Origin: Deinococcus sp. QL22
GTDB taxonomy: Bacteria > Deinococcota > Deinococci > Deinococcales > Deinococcaceae
Reading direction: 5' to 3'
Assembly (NCBI RefSeq): GCF_023370075.1
Contig: NZ_CP097151.1
Span: 1 to 64,000 of the forward strand
DNA length: 64,000 nucleotides
Shown here piece after piece: positions 1-8,868 of the stretch. Position numbers and translations under genes: made by a program. The notes under the pieces are model-generated. The model made no database searches and was not told where the DNA came from. It saw only the letters and a list, made by a program, of their open reading frames with translations. Within the stretch, counting starts at the first letter, position 1, and each line of letters opens with the position of its first letter.

Positions 1-578
1 GTTGACCAGGAAAGGAACTGGCTCAGTCAGATCTGCAAGACAGCACCTTGCTGCGGTTGAAGCGAGTGTTGACACCCAAAGATTGACTTAAATGCCGGGA
101 ATGTCAGAGCAAAGCTGGTTGGGCGGAGTGAAGGTTTTTGCCGTTACACAAGGTTTTTGGGATCACGCCCTACAGCGCTAGGCTGAATACCTGTCAGACC
201 AAAGTGCCGGCAAGGAGCTGGACGGGGGCAGGAGCAAATACCAGCGTCGGCCCGCGCCTTCCTTCACGCCCAGCAAGAGTGAGAGTACCGCGAGAGCGGC
301 CCTCATCTGCTCCCGCTGGGCCGGCCTTCATCCGGACAACGCTACGGGGTCGGCGATCACCACGTGCCACCGCAGCAGGGCGAACCGAAATCGCCCTGCT
401 GCTCCGCTTCCCTGAACTCATCTCGCATCACCAGTCCCGGCGCTTGGGTGTGCAGGAGGCTGGAGAGATTGTCGGCCAGCAAGTGCAGAAGCCGCGCTTC
501 GGGGTTGTCGCCAATGGATCAGGCCTCGTCCATCCCTGCCGCCGGATTGATCCAGTGAGCGCCTTCACCACCACAGAC
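1..578. other. No supportable gene; island edge
   Basis: No reading frame here looks like a complete gene. On the minus strand about 385-520 there is a short protein-like stretch (it would read GDNPEARLLHLLADNL and onward) with no start and an early stop, so it could be the decayed tail of something. The open frames on both strands are arginine and proline rich, as expected for antisense frames in GC-rich DNA. This marks the downstream edge of the McrBC genes. Confidence 0.5.
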
Positions 579-1925
579 TCACGCACCGGGATCCAGTGTG
601 TCAGGAGTCAGCGGCATTGCTCTTGGGATCGGCAAGGAAGAAAAAGGACTGAGAGGCACCACCGCCTTCAGGTCGATGGTGCTCAGGTGCAGGAAGCTTC
701 CGCCTTCTAGGGCAATGGTCGGCAGGCGAGGTGGCAGGCCCACCAGGTGTGGGTAGATCAGGTGCAGATTCCGCACCGCTTGCCCCCGCTGAAACACCGC
801 GCCGTAGGCCAGCATCTGATAGGCATCTGCATTCGCTATGTCGAAAGTCGGGGCCTTGTCAGGTTTGAGCCGCTTCCATTTGGTGTCGGCCACGATCACT
901 TCGCCTGACGGCAGGGTAATCAGCAGGTCGGGGCGCAGCCGGAAGGCAGGGGTCGTTCCGACGTTGCCCAAAGCGCGGTCGGTGACCTGTGTCTGCACCC
1001 GCCACTCGGGATGCTGGAGCCGCAGCAAGTGCGCCACATACGCTTCGTAGACCTTGTTCATGTCGAACAAGACCGCCTGTGCCCGTGCTGTCATGCCTCC
1101 GACCAGCGGGTTGAGCTCGTACAGCACCATGCGGCACAGGCCCTCCAGCGCCACAAAGTGCGCGTGCCCCCGCTCCAGGCGCCAGGCAGCAAAATCACGC
1201 CGAATGTCACGGCTGGGCGGCACGTTCTCCAGAACGACCAACAGCTCCCGCGCCAGCTGCTTGGTGGACGCAGCGCGCGTTACGCGGGCCACCCGCTCCA
1301 CCGTCAACCGGGTAAGGCGCGTCTCAGGGCGATCCGGTAGAAACTCGTCATACACAACGTTCAGCCGGTGGGCGCGGTGAGGTGGTTGCCGTACCTGCCG
1401 GGGCAAGTCCAGCCTGCCGCGTAGGGAAGCCCGCTCTTCGGAGACCGCGACATACGCATGGGGAATGCCGCGCCGCACCGCTGCCTTGATGCCGTCAAGC
1501 ACCGAGCGAAGCAGGATCTCGAAGAGCGGCATCCGGGCCGTATCCAAGTCCGCAGGAGGCGCTGTTCGGAAGCGTTCGTCAGTGGCCACCAACATGCGCA
1601 TCAACAGGGCGCGGCTGCCGTGCAAGGACGCCTCAGGATCAAGCTGCCGTGTGCCGGGCCGCTCGTGGGTCTTGGGTAAAATCTCGATGGTGGTTCCGTC
1701 TGGCGTGCGAATCAATCCCACCCACTGCGACAGCTTCAGGGCGTTTTGCCGGGCCAGCTTGGTCGGTGCCGCTACAGAAGCTAATTCACTGCCCTGCCCC
1801 AGCACGAGGGCTTCCACCGCATCGAAGGCTTCCGCACTGAGGGTGGTTACGTTCTGCTCCCCTAGGGCGCTGGCCTCCCCACGCACGAGGAAATCATGTT
1901 CACGGGCGCTGAGGTGAACGGTCAT
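579..1925 (-). CDS. mcrC: McrC-like nuclease subunit of McrBC restriction
   Basis: This 448-aa protein is the probable nuclease partner of the McrB-type motor encoded just upstream. McrBC systems cut foreign DNA carrying modified bases, with McrB binding DNA and hydrolysing GTP and McrC cutting. The C-terminal half has a PD-(D/E)XK signature: D333 in RPDLLITL, then D347-T-K349 in VIVADTKWK, spaced as in McrC. The N-terminal half fits the McrC family. The ATG at 1925 overlaps the mcrB stop in an ATGA, so the two are translationally coupled and probably made in a fixed ratio. The length is normal and no break is seen. The family call is firm; the modified base recognised cannot be read from the sequence. 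Confidence 0.88.
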   Translation of the reverse strand: MTVHLSAREHDFLVRGEASALGEQNVTTLSAEAFDAVEALVLGQGSELASVAAPTKLARQNALKLSQWVGLIRTPDGTTIEILPKTHERPGTRQLDPEASLHGSRALLMRMLVATDERFRTAPPADLDTARMPLFEILLRSVLDGIKAAVRRGIPHAYVAVSEERASLRGRLDLPRQVRQPPHRAHRLNVVYDEFLPDRPETRLTRLTVERVARVTRAASTKQLARELLVVLENVPPSRDIRRDFAAWRLERGHAHFVALEGLCRMVLYELNPLVGGMTARAQAVLFDMNKVYEAYVAHLLRLQHPEWRVQTQVTDRALGNVGTTPAFRLRPDLLITLPSGEVIVADTKWKRLKPDKAPTFDIANADAYQMLAYGAVFQRGQAVRNLHLIYPHLVGLPPRLPTIALEGGSFLHLSTIDLKAVVPLSPFSSLPIPRAMPLTPDTLDPGA

Positions 1926-4273
1926 GGCTTAAACGGGAAGGCGTCGTCGTTCATGCGGCTGTAGACCAGTGTGAACGCCTCAACCTCTCGAAACGCCGAC
2001 TCATTGACACGGTACCGAACGCCGTCTTCCACCTTGTCCTGCTGCACGAACTGTAGGTGCCGTTCTTTCCCTGCGTCGGCCAGAACCTCACGGATTTTCG
2101 ACCAGTCATCGAAGAAGTGCTCTTCCAATTGCGGCAGGATGCGTTCTCGCAGGGCGCTGGCCACGCCAGCCAGGGTGGCGGGCAGGCCCAACAGGTAGGC
2201 GTGCCCGATCACCTGCTCCCGGCTGAGCAACCGCTCGATGCGGTCGTTGATGGCATACAGGAATTTCCGGAGATCCAAGGCTTGCCCGTCGATCTGCACG
2301 ACCTGAAGCAAGCTCGGCTCCGGCCAGACCGGATGGAACACGAAGCGGCGGCGCAGCGCGGTATCCAGCTGGGTCAGGCTGCGGTCGGCAGTGTTCATGG
2401 TGCCGATCACGTACAGGGAGTCCGGCACACTCAGGGCGCGGCGGCTCAGGGGCAACTTGACCGTCAGGGCTTCCGGGCCGCCTGCCCGCTTCTCGGTCTC
2501 CAGCAGGGTAATCAGTTCGCCGAAAATCTTGGCGACATTGCCCCGGTTGATCTCATCGATGATCAGCACATGGGGGCGCGTCCCCGCTTCTTGCTCTGCT
2601 TCGTCCGCAGGGTGAGACTGCGAAAGCCCCAGGCGCTGCACAATCTCCGCGGCGGTTGCTCCGGCCACCCGCTGCAAAGTGGGCGGCGCGAACCTGCGGC
2701 CCGTGATGGCCTGGGCACCCACTTTCAAGTCTGTAGCCAGCCAACGAACAGACCGGGCATGCGCGTAATTCAGGGCAAAAATAGGGTCGCTTCCCGGATT
2801 GAAGTGGTACTCGCCGTCCACAACGCCTACGGCCCCGATCTGGTCTGAATTGGTCGCCAGCAGAATCAGGTCGCCCACTCTCATCCCGTCCCGGAACAGG
2901 ACTTGCGATGGATTGAGTTCCTCGCTGCTGATGAGGGTAAGGTCTTGTGGGGGCTTGTTCCAGCTGCCCACCCGCACTTCGCCCCGTTCCAGACACCGCT
3001 CGCGCAGTTGACTGCTGGGTGCTGCGCCGTCGATGTAGATCCGCCACACCTGAGCGGCAGCGGGCGGGCCTTGCGGCGCTTGTACCGCAGATTGACTTTC
3101 CTCTTCTTTTTCTGCTGGAGCCAACTGACCCCCGGCAGCCCGCACGGCTTCCAAAAAGATGCCGTCTTCAATGCGGTACTTCAGTTGGCTGCCTTCCATG
3201 ACGGGTTTGATGCCCTCAACAAAATCCTCGTACCCGAACGACTGGTGGAAGGTGACGAACGACACGGCCCCCGCTGTCACGAAGTCATCGTAGCGGGCTT
3301 TGAGTGCCGCGCGGTTTTGCAGGAATTCAGCCAAGAAGGCGGGATCAAGGACGGCCAGAGCGCGTTCCACCACTTGAAACGTTTTGCCTGTGCCCGGAGG
3401 ACCGTACAGGATTTGATTCAGAGGAACCCGCGCAGTCGTGACCACATCAGCAAGAATCTCTTCGCGGTGCCCGTGCGCTTCCAGCATGCCAGTCTCCTCG
3501 CTGGCTGTTTGGGTTAGGCCGAGCCGCGCCTGTCTGACTTGAGGCGGAATCTTGGACGTTATCCCCATCCATTTTCCGTAGCTGACCTCTTGACCCTGTG
3601 AATCGGTGAAAATCCAAAGAGAATTTTCGAACCCCCGACGCAGCAGTATTACGCCACTGGCAGCAGCCGCACCCTTAAAAGTTGTATCGACGATAAATTC
3701 CAGCAGATCCGAGTCCGGTTTTTCTACAAGCGCCCCTTGCGCTATGAGGTGCTCTTTAAGTTCCACAACGTCTCTGTCCATCTTGTCAGAGACACCTTGC
3801 ATAGCTTCACTGCCTGTCAGAACCACAAACTCGCCTTTTTGCATTTGCGCGTATGCCTTCAGCTGGTCGGTTTTTAAAGTGAAAATTGGCGTGTCCTGCC
3901 CGCTCCGAACCTGAGTCAGCCAATCCGCATGGGACTGCTTGGCTCCATCTGGAGCTTGAACGAACCAGTCACGAATGCCGTTGACCATCCGCCCGGCCAC
4001 GACACAGCCTGCTTCCGTACTGCCATTGAATGCCTCGTCACGCATAAACTGCAACTCGCCTGTAACTTGATCGTGTTGCAGTACGCCTTCAGCAATCAGC
4101 CGCTCGCGGTGCGCTCTATAGCCAGCTGGAACGTTGCGTTCATAACTGTCTACCACTTCGGCCCGCGCCTGGCTGCCTGCCAGCACCACAAAGCGCCCGC
4201 CACGCGGTTGGGCCGTAGCACGAATCCCCACCGATTGAAGAAAGAAGGTCGGCGGGTCAGAGGGTTGTGTCAT
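1922..4273 (-). CDS. mcrB: McrB-like AAA+ GTPase with DUF4357 repeats and internal EVE-like domain
   Basis: This 783-aa McrB-type motor has three extra domains. Residues about 18-105 and 140-222 are two DUF4357-like repeats (GRFVVLAGS and GEFVVLTGS, each ending in a glycine-rich hydrophobic strand). The AAA+ core has Walker A GPPGTGKT at 291-298, IIDEINRGN at 571-579 and MNTAD at 626-630, the last two typical of the McrB branch. A domain at about 408-545, with VWRIYIDGA at its start and an EVE/PUA-like pattern (VGDLILLATN), sits between the Walker A part and the IIDEINRGN part. In known McrB proteins the base-reading domain is N-terminal, so an internal reader is unusual. It is transcribed with mcrC and lies 209 bp after brxL. 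The start is the ATG at 4273. Confidence 0.88.
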   Translation of the reverse strand: MTQPSDPPTFFLQSVGIRATAQPRGGRFVVLAGSQARAEVVDSYERNVPAGYRAHRERLIAEGVLQHDQVTGELQFMRDEAFNGSTEAGCVVAGRMVNGIRDWFVQAPDGAKQSHADWLTQVRSGQDTPIFTLKTDQLKAYAQMQKGEFVVLTGSEAMQGVSDKMDRDVVELKEHLIAQGALVEKPDSDLLEFIVDTTFKGAAAASGVILLRRGFENSLWIFTDSQGQEVSYGKWMGITSKIPPQVRQARLGLTQTASEETGMLEAHGHREEILADVVTTARVPLNQILYGPPGTGKTFQVVERALAVLDPAFLAEFLQNRAALKARYDDFVTAGAVSFVTFHQSFGYEDFVEGIKPVMEGSQLKYRIEDGIFLEAVRAAGGQLAPAEKEEESQSAVQAPQGPPAAAQVWRIYIDGAAPSSQLRERCLERGEVRVGSWNKPPQDLTLISSEELNPSQVLFRDGMRVGDLILLATNSDQIGAVGVVDGEYHFNPGSDPIFALNYAHARSVRWLATDLKVGAQAITGRRFAPPTLQRVAGATAAEIVQRLGLSQSHPADEAEQEAGTRPHVLIIDEINRGNVAKIFGELITLLETEKRAGGPEALTVKLPLSRRALSVPDSLYVIGTMNTADRSLTQLDTALRRRFVFHPVWPEPSLLQVVQIDGQALDLRKFLYAINDRIERLLSREQVIGHAYLLGLPATLAGVASALRERILPQLEEHFFDDWSKIREVLADAGKERHLQFVQQDKVEDGVRYRVNESAFREVEAFTLVYSRMNDDAFPFKP

Positions 4274-4482
4274 GGCCCTAATGTAAAGCGCCCCAGGCGT
4301 GAGCGGAGGCTGGAATCCACGAATGTTAGGGGGCTGGGTGCTCTGCAGTGATTGTGGTTTCCATTGCGTTAACTAGATCAGCGTAAGTGCTTTTGGTTTG
4401 CTCAACAGCACATGCCGAGCCCCTCCCACCAACACGGTTGGGCAGAGTTTGTTTAAGACCTAATGTCAACTGCTTGATTTTC
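4274..4482 (-). promoter_or_regulatory. brxL-mcrB intergenic gap, possible mcrBC promoter
   Basis: This 209-bp gap is the only sizeable one between pglZ and mcrC, so a separate mcrBC promoter would be expected here. On the minus strand TTGACA (plus-strand 4464-4469) is a perfect -35-like hexamer, but no convincing -10 follows at 16-18 bp. This is a weak call. Confidence 0.25.
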
Positions 4483-6528
4483 CTACTCCAACAGTGCTTT
4501 GAACAGGGCGTCGCGGGCATCCGTGTAATACAGCACCGTCAGCTTGGCCGCCACCTCATCGCTCAGGTCATTGAGTTGCCGCCGGGCACTGATAGGCAGC
4601 AGGAGTGCGGCCGCCCGCTTCTCTGCGGCCAGTTCCGCCAGGTCAATGGCGTTGTGCACCGGATCAATGCCGCCGCCCAAATTCAGGTGTCCGGCAGCAA
4701 TCAGGCCGCCGCGTAAACTTTTGCCCAACAGGGCGCTGCACAGGGCCAGCAGAGCAGGCAGGCCCAGTCCACTCCCGCTGCGGGCCGAGTCGAAAGCCCG
4801 CAGCTGAATGCTGAATTCATGCTGGCGGGGGTCACGCTCGCCCACCAGGGCCAGCGCCTGCGCATACAGGTTTTGCTCTGCAAAGCGGACGCTTTCTTGA
4901 AAGGGCCGGGGCACCGGATTGTTCAGCACCCGCACGCCGCTGCCCGGCCCCTCGTTCACGTCAATGCGATAGAGGCCCGCGTGCTCGTCGGTCATGCTGG
5001 AACCCAGCGCCCACACCTGACCGGGGGGCAATGGATCGGTGCCGATGGCGTCGTCACTTTGCAGTTCTGGCGTGGTCACAAACTGTTCGATGCCGTCCTC
5101 GCCCAGTTGATAACTGAAATGCGTGTTGCGGAACTCGGCGCTGCCGATGCGCTTTTGCTGTTCCTTGACGCGGCGGCGAACCTCGAGGGCGAGGCGCACG
5201 GCCCAGTCCAGATCCGCGTCGTCAATCTCTGCTGCCTCGTCGGGAGAGATCAGCTTGAGCAGCCCGCTCAGCGTGCGCTGCACCGCCGTGGTGTCCCGTC
5301 CACTCAGCGCTCCGCCCAACCGAACCCGGTGGGCCACCCGGTTCCAGCGGCCTTCGAAACGCAGTTGATGCCAGCACTCTGCGAGGAAATCGCTCACCAG
5401 CCCAAAGTGATTGGTGAACAGACCCGCATGCAGTTTCGGCACGTCCCACCCAGGCAGGTAGGCATGAATCCGGTCCATCAGCGCCGTGTCGTCGCGCATC
5501 TCGGCCGGCATAGGGCCGAACAGATGGCCGATTCGCTGCTGGTGGGCCACATCCACGTCGAAGTTGCCTACCATGATCACGCCGCCGTCGGCCCGAATGC
5601 TTTCGCGGCCCCGCGAAAACTCGCCGCTTTCCATGTAGCCCTTCATGATGTTCACGCCGTCTTTTTGGTCGAAGGACACGCCGGACACCTCATCGAAGCA
5701 CACCACGTCGTACTGCGTGACCAGGCCGCGTTGACCGCTGGCATTGTTGACGAACATCCGGGCCACGCTGGCCTTGCCGCCTGACACCAGATGCGAGTAC
5801 GGGGAGACCTGCTGGTACAGGTGGGATTTCCCGGTGCCGCGTGGCCCCAATTCCACAGCATTGTAGTTGCGCTCCACAAACGGCACCATTCTGAGCAGCA
5901 GCACGTCTTGGGCACGGGTTGATAAGGTGTCCGGCTCAAAGCCCACGCTCCGCAGCAGGAGAGCCTTCCACTGAGCCGTGGTAAAGGCAGATCGCCCCTG
6001 GGCCATCTCTGAGAGTGCCGAGCGCTTGGAGAGCTGAATGGGCCGCAGCGACGCCACACCAAAGGGTCGTCCGCTTTTTTCACCGGCAATCACGGCGTCG
6101 TATTCCAGTTCCAGCTCCGCGTAAAAGCCGCCAGTCAGCATGCGTTCATGCTCCTGCACCAGTTCCGGCGAAATACGGACATCTTTGAGTTGCAGGCTGG
6201 GCAACTCGACCAGGTAAGCATCGGTCTTCGCGTCAAGACGGGCGGTGACCAGATCGATCAGCTTCACGCTGCCCCGTTCGCGGGCCCGGGCCTTGAACAG
6301 TTCCTGCGTGCCTGCCCGCACCGTGCGCTCGTTCATCATGCGCTGCACGACTTCCAGACCTTCACGGATCTCTTCTTCGTCGGTGCTGGCACAGTAGCGG
6401 CCCAGCAAGAATTCACCCACATAGGTCGGCACCGGGTACTGCCCCTTGAAGGTCTTGGCCAGGTCTTTGCGGACGGTATAGCCCTCAAAAGAGGCAGCCA
6501 CCAATTGGTCGAGCGCGTCCAAGGTCAT
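4483..6528 (-). CDS. brxL: BREX-1 protein BrxL (AAA+ with Lon-like C-terminal domain)
   Basis: This 681-aa protein is BrxL, the AAA+ component that marks type 1 (and type 4) BREX. The Walker A is GPRGTGKS with K234, followed by VVCFDEVSGV as Walker B. The N-terminus (GQYPVPTYVGEFLLGRYC) matches the family. The C-terminal about 150 residues are Lon-like: SGSGLGLPALL places a serine where Lon has its nucleophile, but the lysine of the Lon dyad is not visible (the segment reads GGGIDPVHNAIDLAEL). That agrees with the view that BrxL is a DNA-acting AAA+ machine and not a working protease. The ATG at 6528 overlaps the pglZ stop (ATGA), so pglZ and brxL are coupled. Confidence 0.93.
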   Translation of the reverse strand: MTLDALDQLVAASFEGYTVRKDLAKTFKGQYPVPTYVGEFLLGRYCASTDEEEIREGLEVVQRMMNERTVRAGTQELFKARARERGSVKLIDLVTARLDAKTDAYLVELPSLQLKDVRISPELVQEHERMLTGGFYAELELEYDAVIAGEKSGRPFGVASLRPIQLSKRSALSEMAQGRSAFTTAQWKALLLRSVGFEPDTLSTRAQDVLLLRMVPFVERNYNAVELGPRGTGKSHLYQQVSPYSHLVSGGKASVARMFVNNASGQRGLVTQYDVVCFDEVSGVSFDQKDGVNIMKGYMESGEFSRGRESIRADGGVIMVGNFDVDVAHQQRIGHLFGPMPAEMRDDTALMDRIHAYLPGWDVPKLHAGLFTNHFGLVSDFLAECWHQLRFEGRWNRVAHRVRLGGALSGRDTTAVQRTLSGLLKLISPDEAAEIDDADLDWAVRLALEVRRRVKEQQKRIGSAEFRNTHFSYQLGEDGIEQFVTTPELQSDDAIGTDPLPPGQVWALGSSMTDEHAGLYRIDVNEGPGSGVRVLNNPVPRPFQESVRFAEQNLYAQALALVGERDPRQHEFSIQLRAFDSARSGSGLGLPALLALCSALLGKSLRGGLIAAGHLNLGGGIDPVHNAIDLAELAAEKRAAALLLPISARRQLNDLSDEVAAKLTVLYYTDARDALFKALLE

Positions 6529-8777
6529 GCGTTTTCTCCCACCGTGACGGGTTTTTGCCGGATGGGCTTGTTCTCTTGAAGGGCCACCAGAACAGCGGCC
6601 GTGCCGTCCGTGTCATCGCCTGCGACCAACAGGGACACGTTACCGTCTGCGCCCACCTCTTTCGCTGCCGTCAGGAGCGAACTGCCTGCGTCGTTGGCCC
6701 GGCGGCGCAGATCCAGAGTCAGGCCCGCTCCACCGCTGACCTTGACCCGGCAGCGGTTGCCCGTCCAGCGCACCGACTCGAACTCTACAGGCATGACCCC
6801 GCCCTGCGCCCGCACCGTCAGCACCGGAATGACGCACTCCTGCAGGCTCAGGCCGCCGTGCGTGTACACCTCGCCCGCCTCAAAGGAATGCACACCGGGA
6901 GCCAGCGTGATCTGCACGTCCGCATCCCACGTCCACGGCAGGGAAGGATACGAACTGGCGTTCAGCACTTTGAGGACAGCACAGCGGCCTTTTTTAAACA
7001 ACGTCAGGGGCCCCGGAAGCTCTGCTTTGGGGAGGCCCCCCGGCATCAGGAGCCAACCGTGGTCGGTGATGATCCGTACCTCCTGAAATCCGGCGTCGAG
7101 GAAGCCCTGCACCCGGTCTCGGAGGCGTCTTACCTCGGCGGGCAAGAGTCCGGCAAGCCCCACACCCTGACCGTGCCCAAGACTGTCCAAGTTACCGGTC
7201 TCCATCCAGACGGCCCCGCCCGAATCGCCTTTGACTGGGATGCGCACGGCCTTGAAGCCGCGCTGCGTCAAGAGGTCGCGCAGCAGCGCAGCATTCAGGC
7301 TGCGGCCCAAGTGCCCCAGAGTGAGCTTCTCGCCGCTCAGCACGTCCAGAGCACCTGCAACGGGCGCGGCGGCAGGCTTGGCGGTCGCGGTGATCGAAGG
7401 CAGGGCAGAAAATTGCCACGACAACTGGGCCGAGTGGGGAGCAAGCTGTTTTGCCAGCGAGGCCGCCACATCAAACCGCAAGCCGTCGACAAAAATAACC
7501 GCCAGTCCGGGGACAGATTGCCAAGAGGACGATGTAGGTTTTGGCAGGCTGTTTGCGGCCAACGTGACGGCGGCAAACCGCTCGTTCACTCGGGTCAGCC
7601 ACTCCAGATAAGGGATCCGTAGCACGCCCCCTACCAACTCAAGGTCTGCGTCGGCCTGCACGGCCCCGAGCGCGCCCATAGCCTCTTGATCCGTGCGGTA
7701 ACCGCCAGCGGCATAGGCGGCGGCCAACTCCGGCGCCGTGTCGCCGATCAGCGGGACTGCCGACAGGGTGGTGAGGTGGGCCAAATGCTGCAGGGCACAG
7801 GCCAGGGGCGACTCCCCCAACCTCCCCCAGACGCTGACGCGCCGGAAAGCGTGCTGCTGATCCAACTCCAACAGACCGGCCCGCACAGCCACTGCAGGCT
7901 GGTCTTGCAAAGCCTGCAACGCTGTCCGCAGGGCCTGCTCTGCAGCCGAATTGCTTTGCGGCCACACCTCAGCTTGCTCCGCCGTCCAAGTTGCGCCCGC
8001 TGCCGGGCCTGCGGTCGTTAGAGCGGTTCGAACGCCGGGGTACAGGTCGGGATTCGCTGCATACCGTTCCCAGATACCGCCCAGAGCCCCCTGGCGCGTC
8101 GTAAGCCGCGTAGCCGCTACCGCGACGCCCTCAGACACCTCCAGACCGTACTCCGACCCGAAGGCTTCCACGAGGGCTTGTGGCAAAACCAGCTGGGGAT
8201 CAGACAGCCAGGTCAGCAGTTGGCCCGGCAGGTCAGGAAAGGCCAACCGACTCAGGGCAGGTAAGGTCAGGGGCGCCCGCGCTCTCAACTCGCTGATGGG
8301 TTGCCCCAGCAAGGTTCCCAGATGGCCCACCAATGCAGGGCGCGCACTGTCCGCCACGTCTATTCGGAGGTCTTTGGCCTCCTTAAAAAACGACGCGACA
8401 GACCAGGCCTTTTTCCTTGGCCCCAGGAACACTGCGCCACGGAACTGCAGGTCAACCAGAGGTCTGACGCCCTCAGAGGCCACCTCGCCGCGCAGGTCGT
8501 CTCGGCCCAGACCCAGCAGATACACGATGGTCGGTTCAGGCAAGACAGGTTGCCTGTCCAACACCGTGCGAATCCAGATGGCTGGCCCGGTGAGGCGGGC
8601 TGGATCGTAGTGGCCCAGCGTCAACAAGGATCGGCGCTGTCTCAGCAGGGCCGCCGCTTCCTGCCATTCGCCCGCCGGATCAGGCCACAAAATGCAATTG
8701 GGCGCGAGCACTTCGCCCCGCTGATGCCCACCCGCTGCGAGCAGGGCACGTTCAAGGGCGTCCAGAACTGTCGTCAT
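6525..8777 (-). CDS. pglZ: BREX-1 PglZ, alkaline-phosphatase superfamily protein
   Basis: PglZ is a core BREX protein needed for defence and for PglX-dependent methylation in studied systems. This 750-aa copy has the superfamily metal-site motifs FVDGLRFD (D431) and ITDHGW (D572, H573). I start it at the ATG at 8777 (MTTVLDALERALL), since the residues of a longer frame to 8885 look non-conserved. No strong Shine-Dalgarno is visible at either choice. In most type 1 loci pglZ directly follows pglX; here about 3.7 kb of other genes lies between them, including three on the opposite strand, so pglZ needs its own promoter, probably in the 91 bp shared with the divergent gene at 8869. Confidence 0.92.
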   Translation of the reverse strand: MTTVLDALERALLAAGGHQRGEVLAPNCILWPDPAGEWQEAAALLRQRRSLLTLGHYDPARLTGPAIWIRTVLDRQPVLPEPTIVYLLGLGRDDLRGEVASEGVRPLVDLQFRGAVFLGPRKKAWSVASFFKEAKDLRIDVADSARPALVGHLGTLLGQPISELRARAPLTLPALSRLAFPDLPGQLLTWLSDPQLVLPQALVEAFGSEYGLEVSEGVAVAATRLTTRQGALGGIWERYAANPDLYPGVRTALTTAGPAAGATWTAEQAEVWPQSNSAAEQALRTALQALQDQPAVAVRAGLLELDQQHAFRRVSVWGRLGESPLACALQHLAHLTTLSAVPLIGDTAPELAAAYAAGGYRTDQEAMGALGAVQADADLELVGGVLRIPYLEWLTRVNERFAAVTLAANSLPKPTSSSWQSVPGLAVIFVDGLRFDVAASLAKQLAPHSAQLSWQFSALPSITATAKPAAAPVAGALDVLSGEKLTLGHLGRSLNAALLRDLLTQRGFKAVRIPVKGDSGGAVWMETGNLDSLGHGQGVGLAGLLPAEVRRLRDRVQGFLDAGFQEVRIITDHGWLLMPGGLPKAELPGPLTLFKKGRCAVLKVLNASSYPSLPWTWDADVQITLAPGVHSFEAGEVYTHGGLSLQECVIPVLTVRAQGGVMPVEFESVRWTGNRCRVKVSGGAGLTLDLRRRANDAGSSLLTAAKEVGADGNVSLLVAGDDTDGTAAVLVALQENKPIRQKPVTVGENA

Positions 8778-8868
8778 TGGGTTACAGGATAAAGGCTGGG
8801 TGTAGGACATGAGGCGCAGTTGACGCAAGTGAGGCAAGAACGCGTCGCCAGAGCGGGCATAGTGAGGA

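Noticed and set aside
102..128. Near-copy of the sequence at 12275-12300 (TGTCAGARCAAAGMTGGTTG)
   Set aside because: Only about 24 bp, with mismatches; no matching reading frame at position 1-130 extends into a NADAR-like protein, so chance or a tiny relic.
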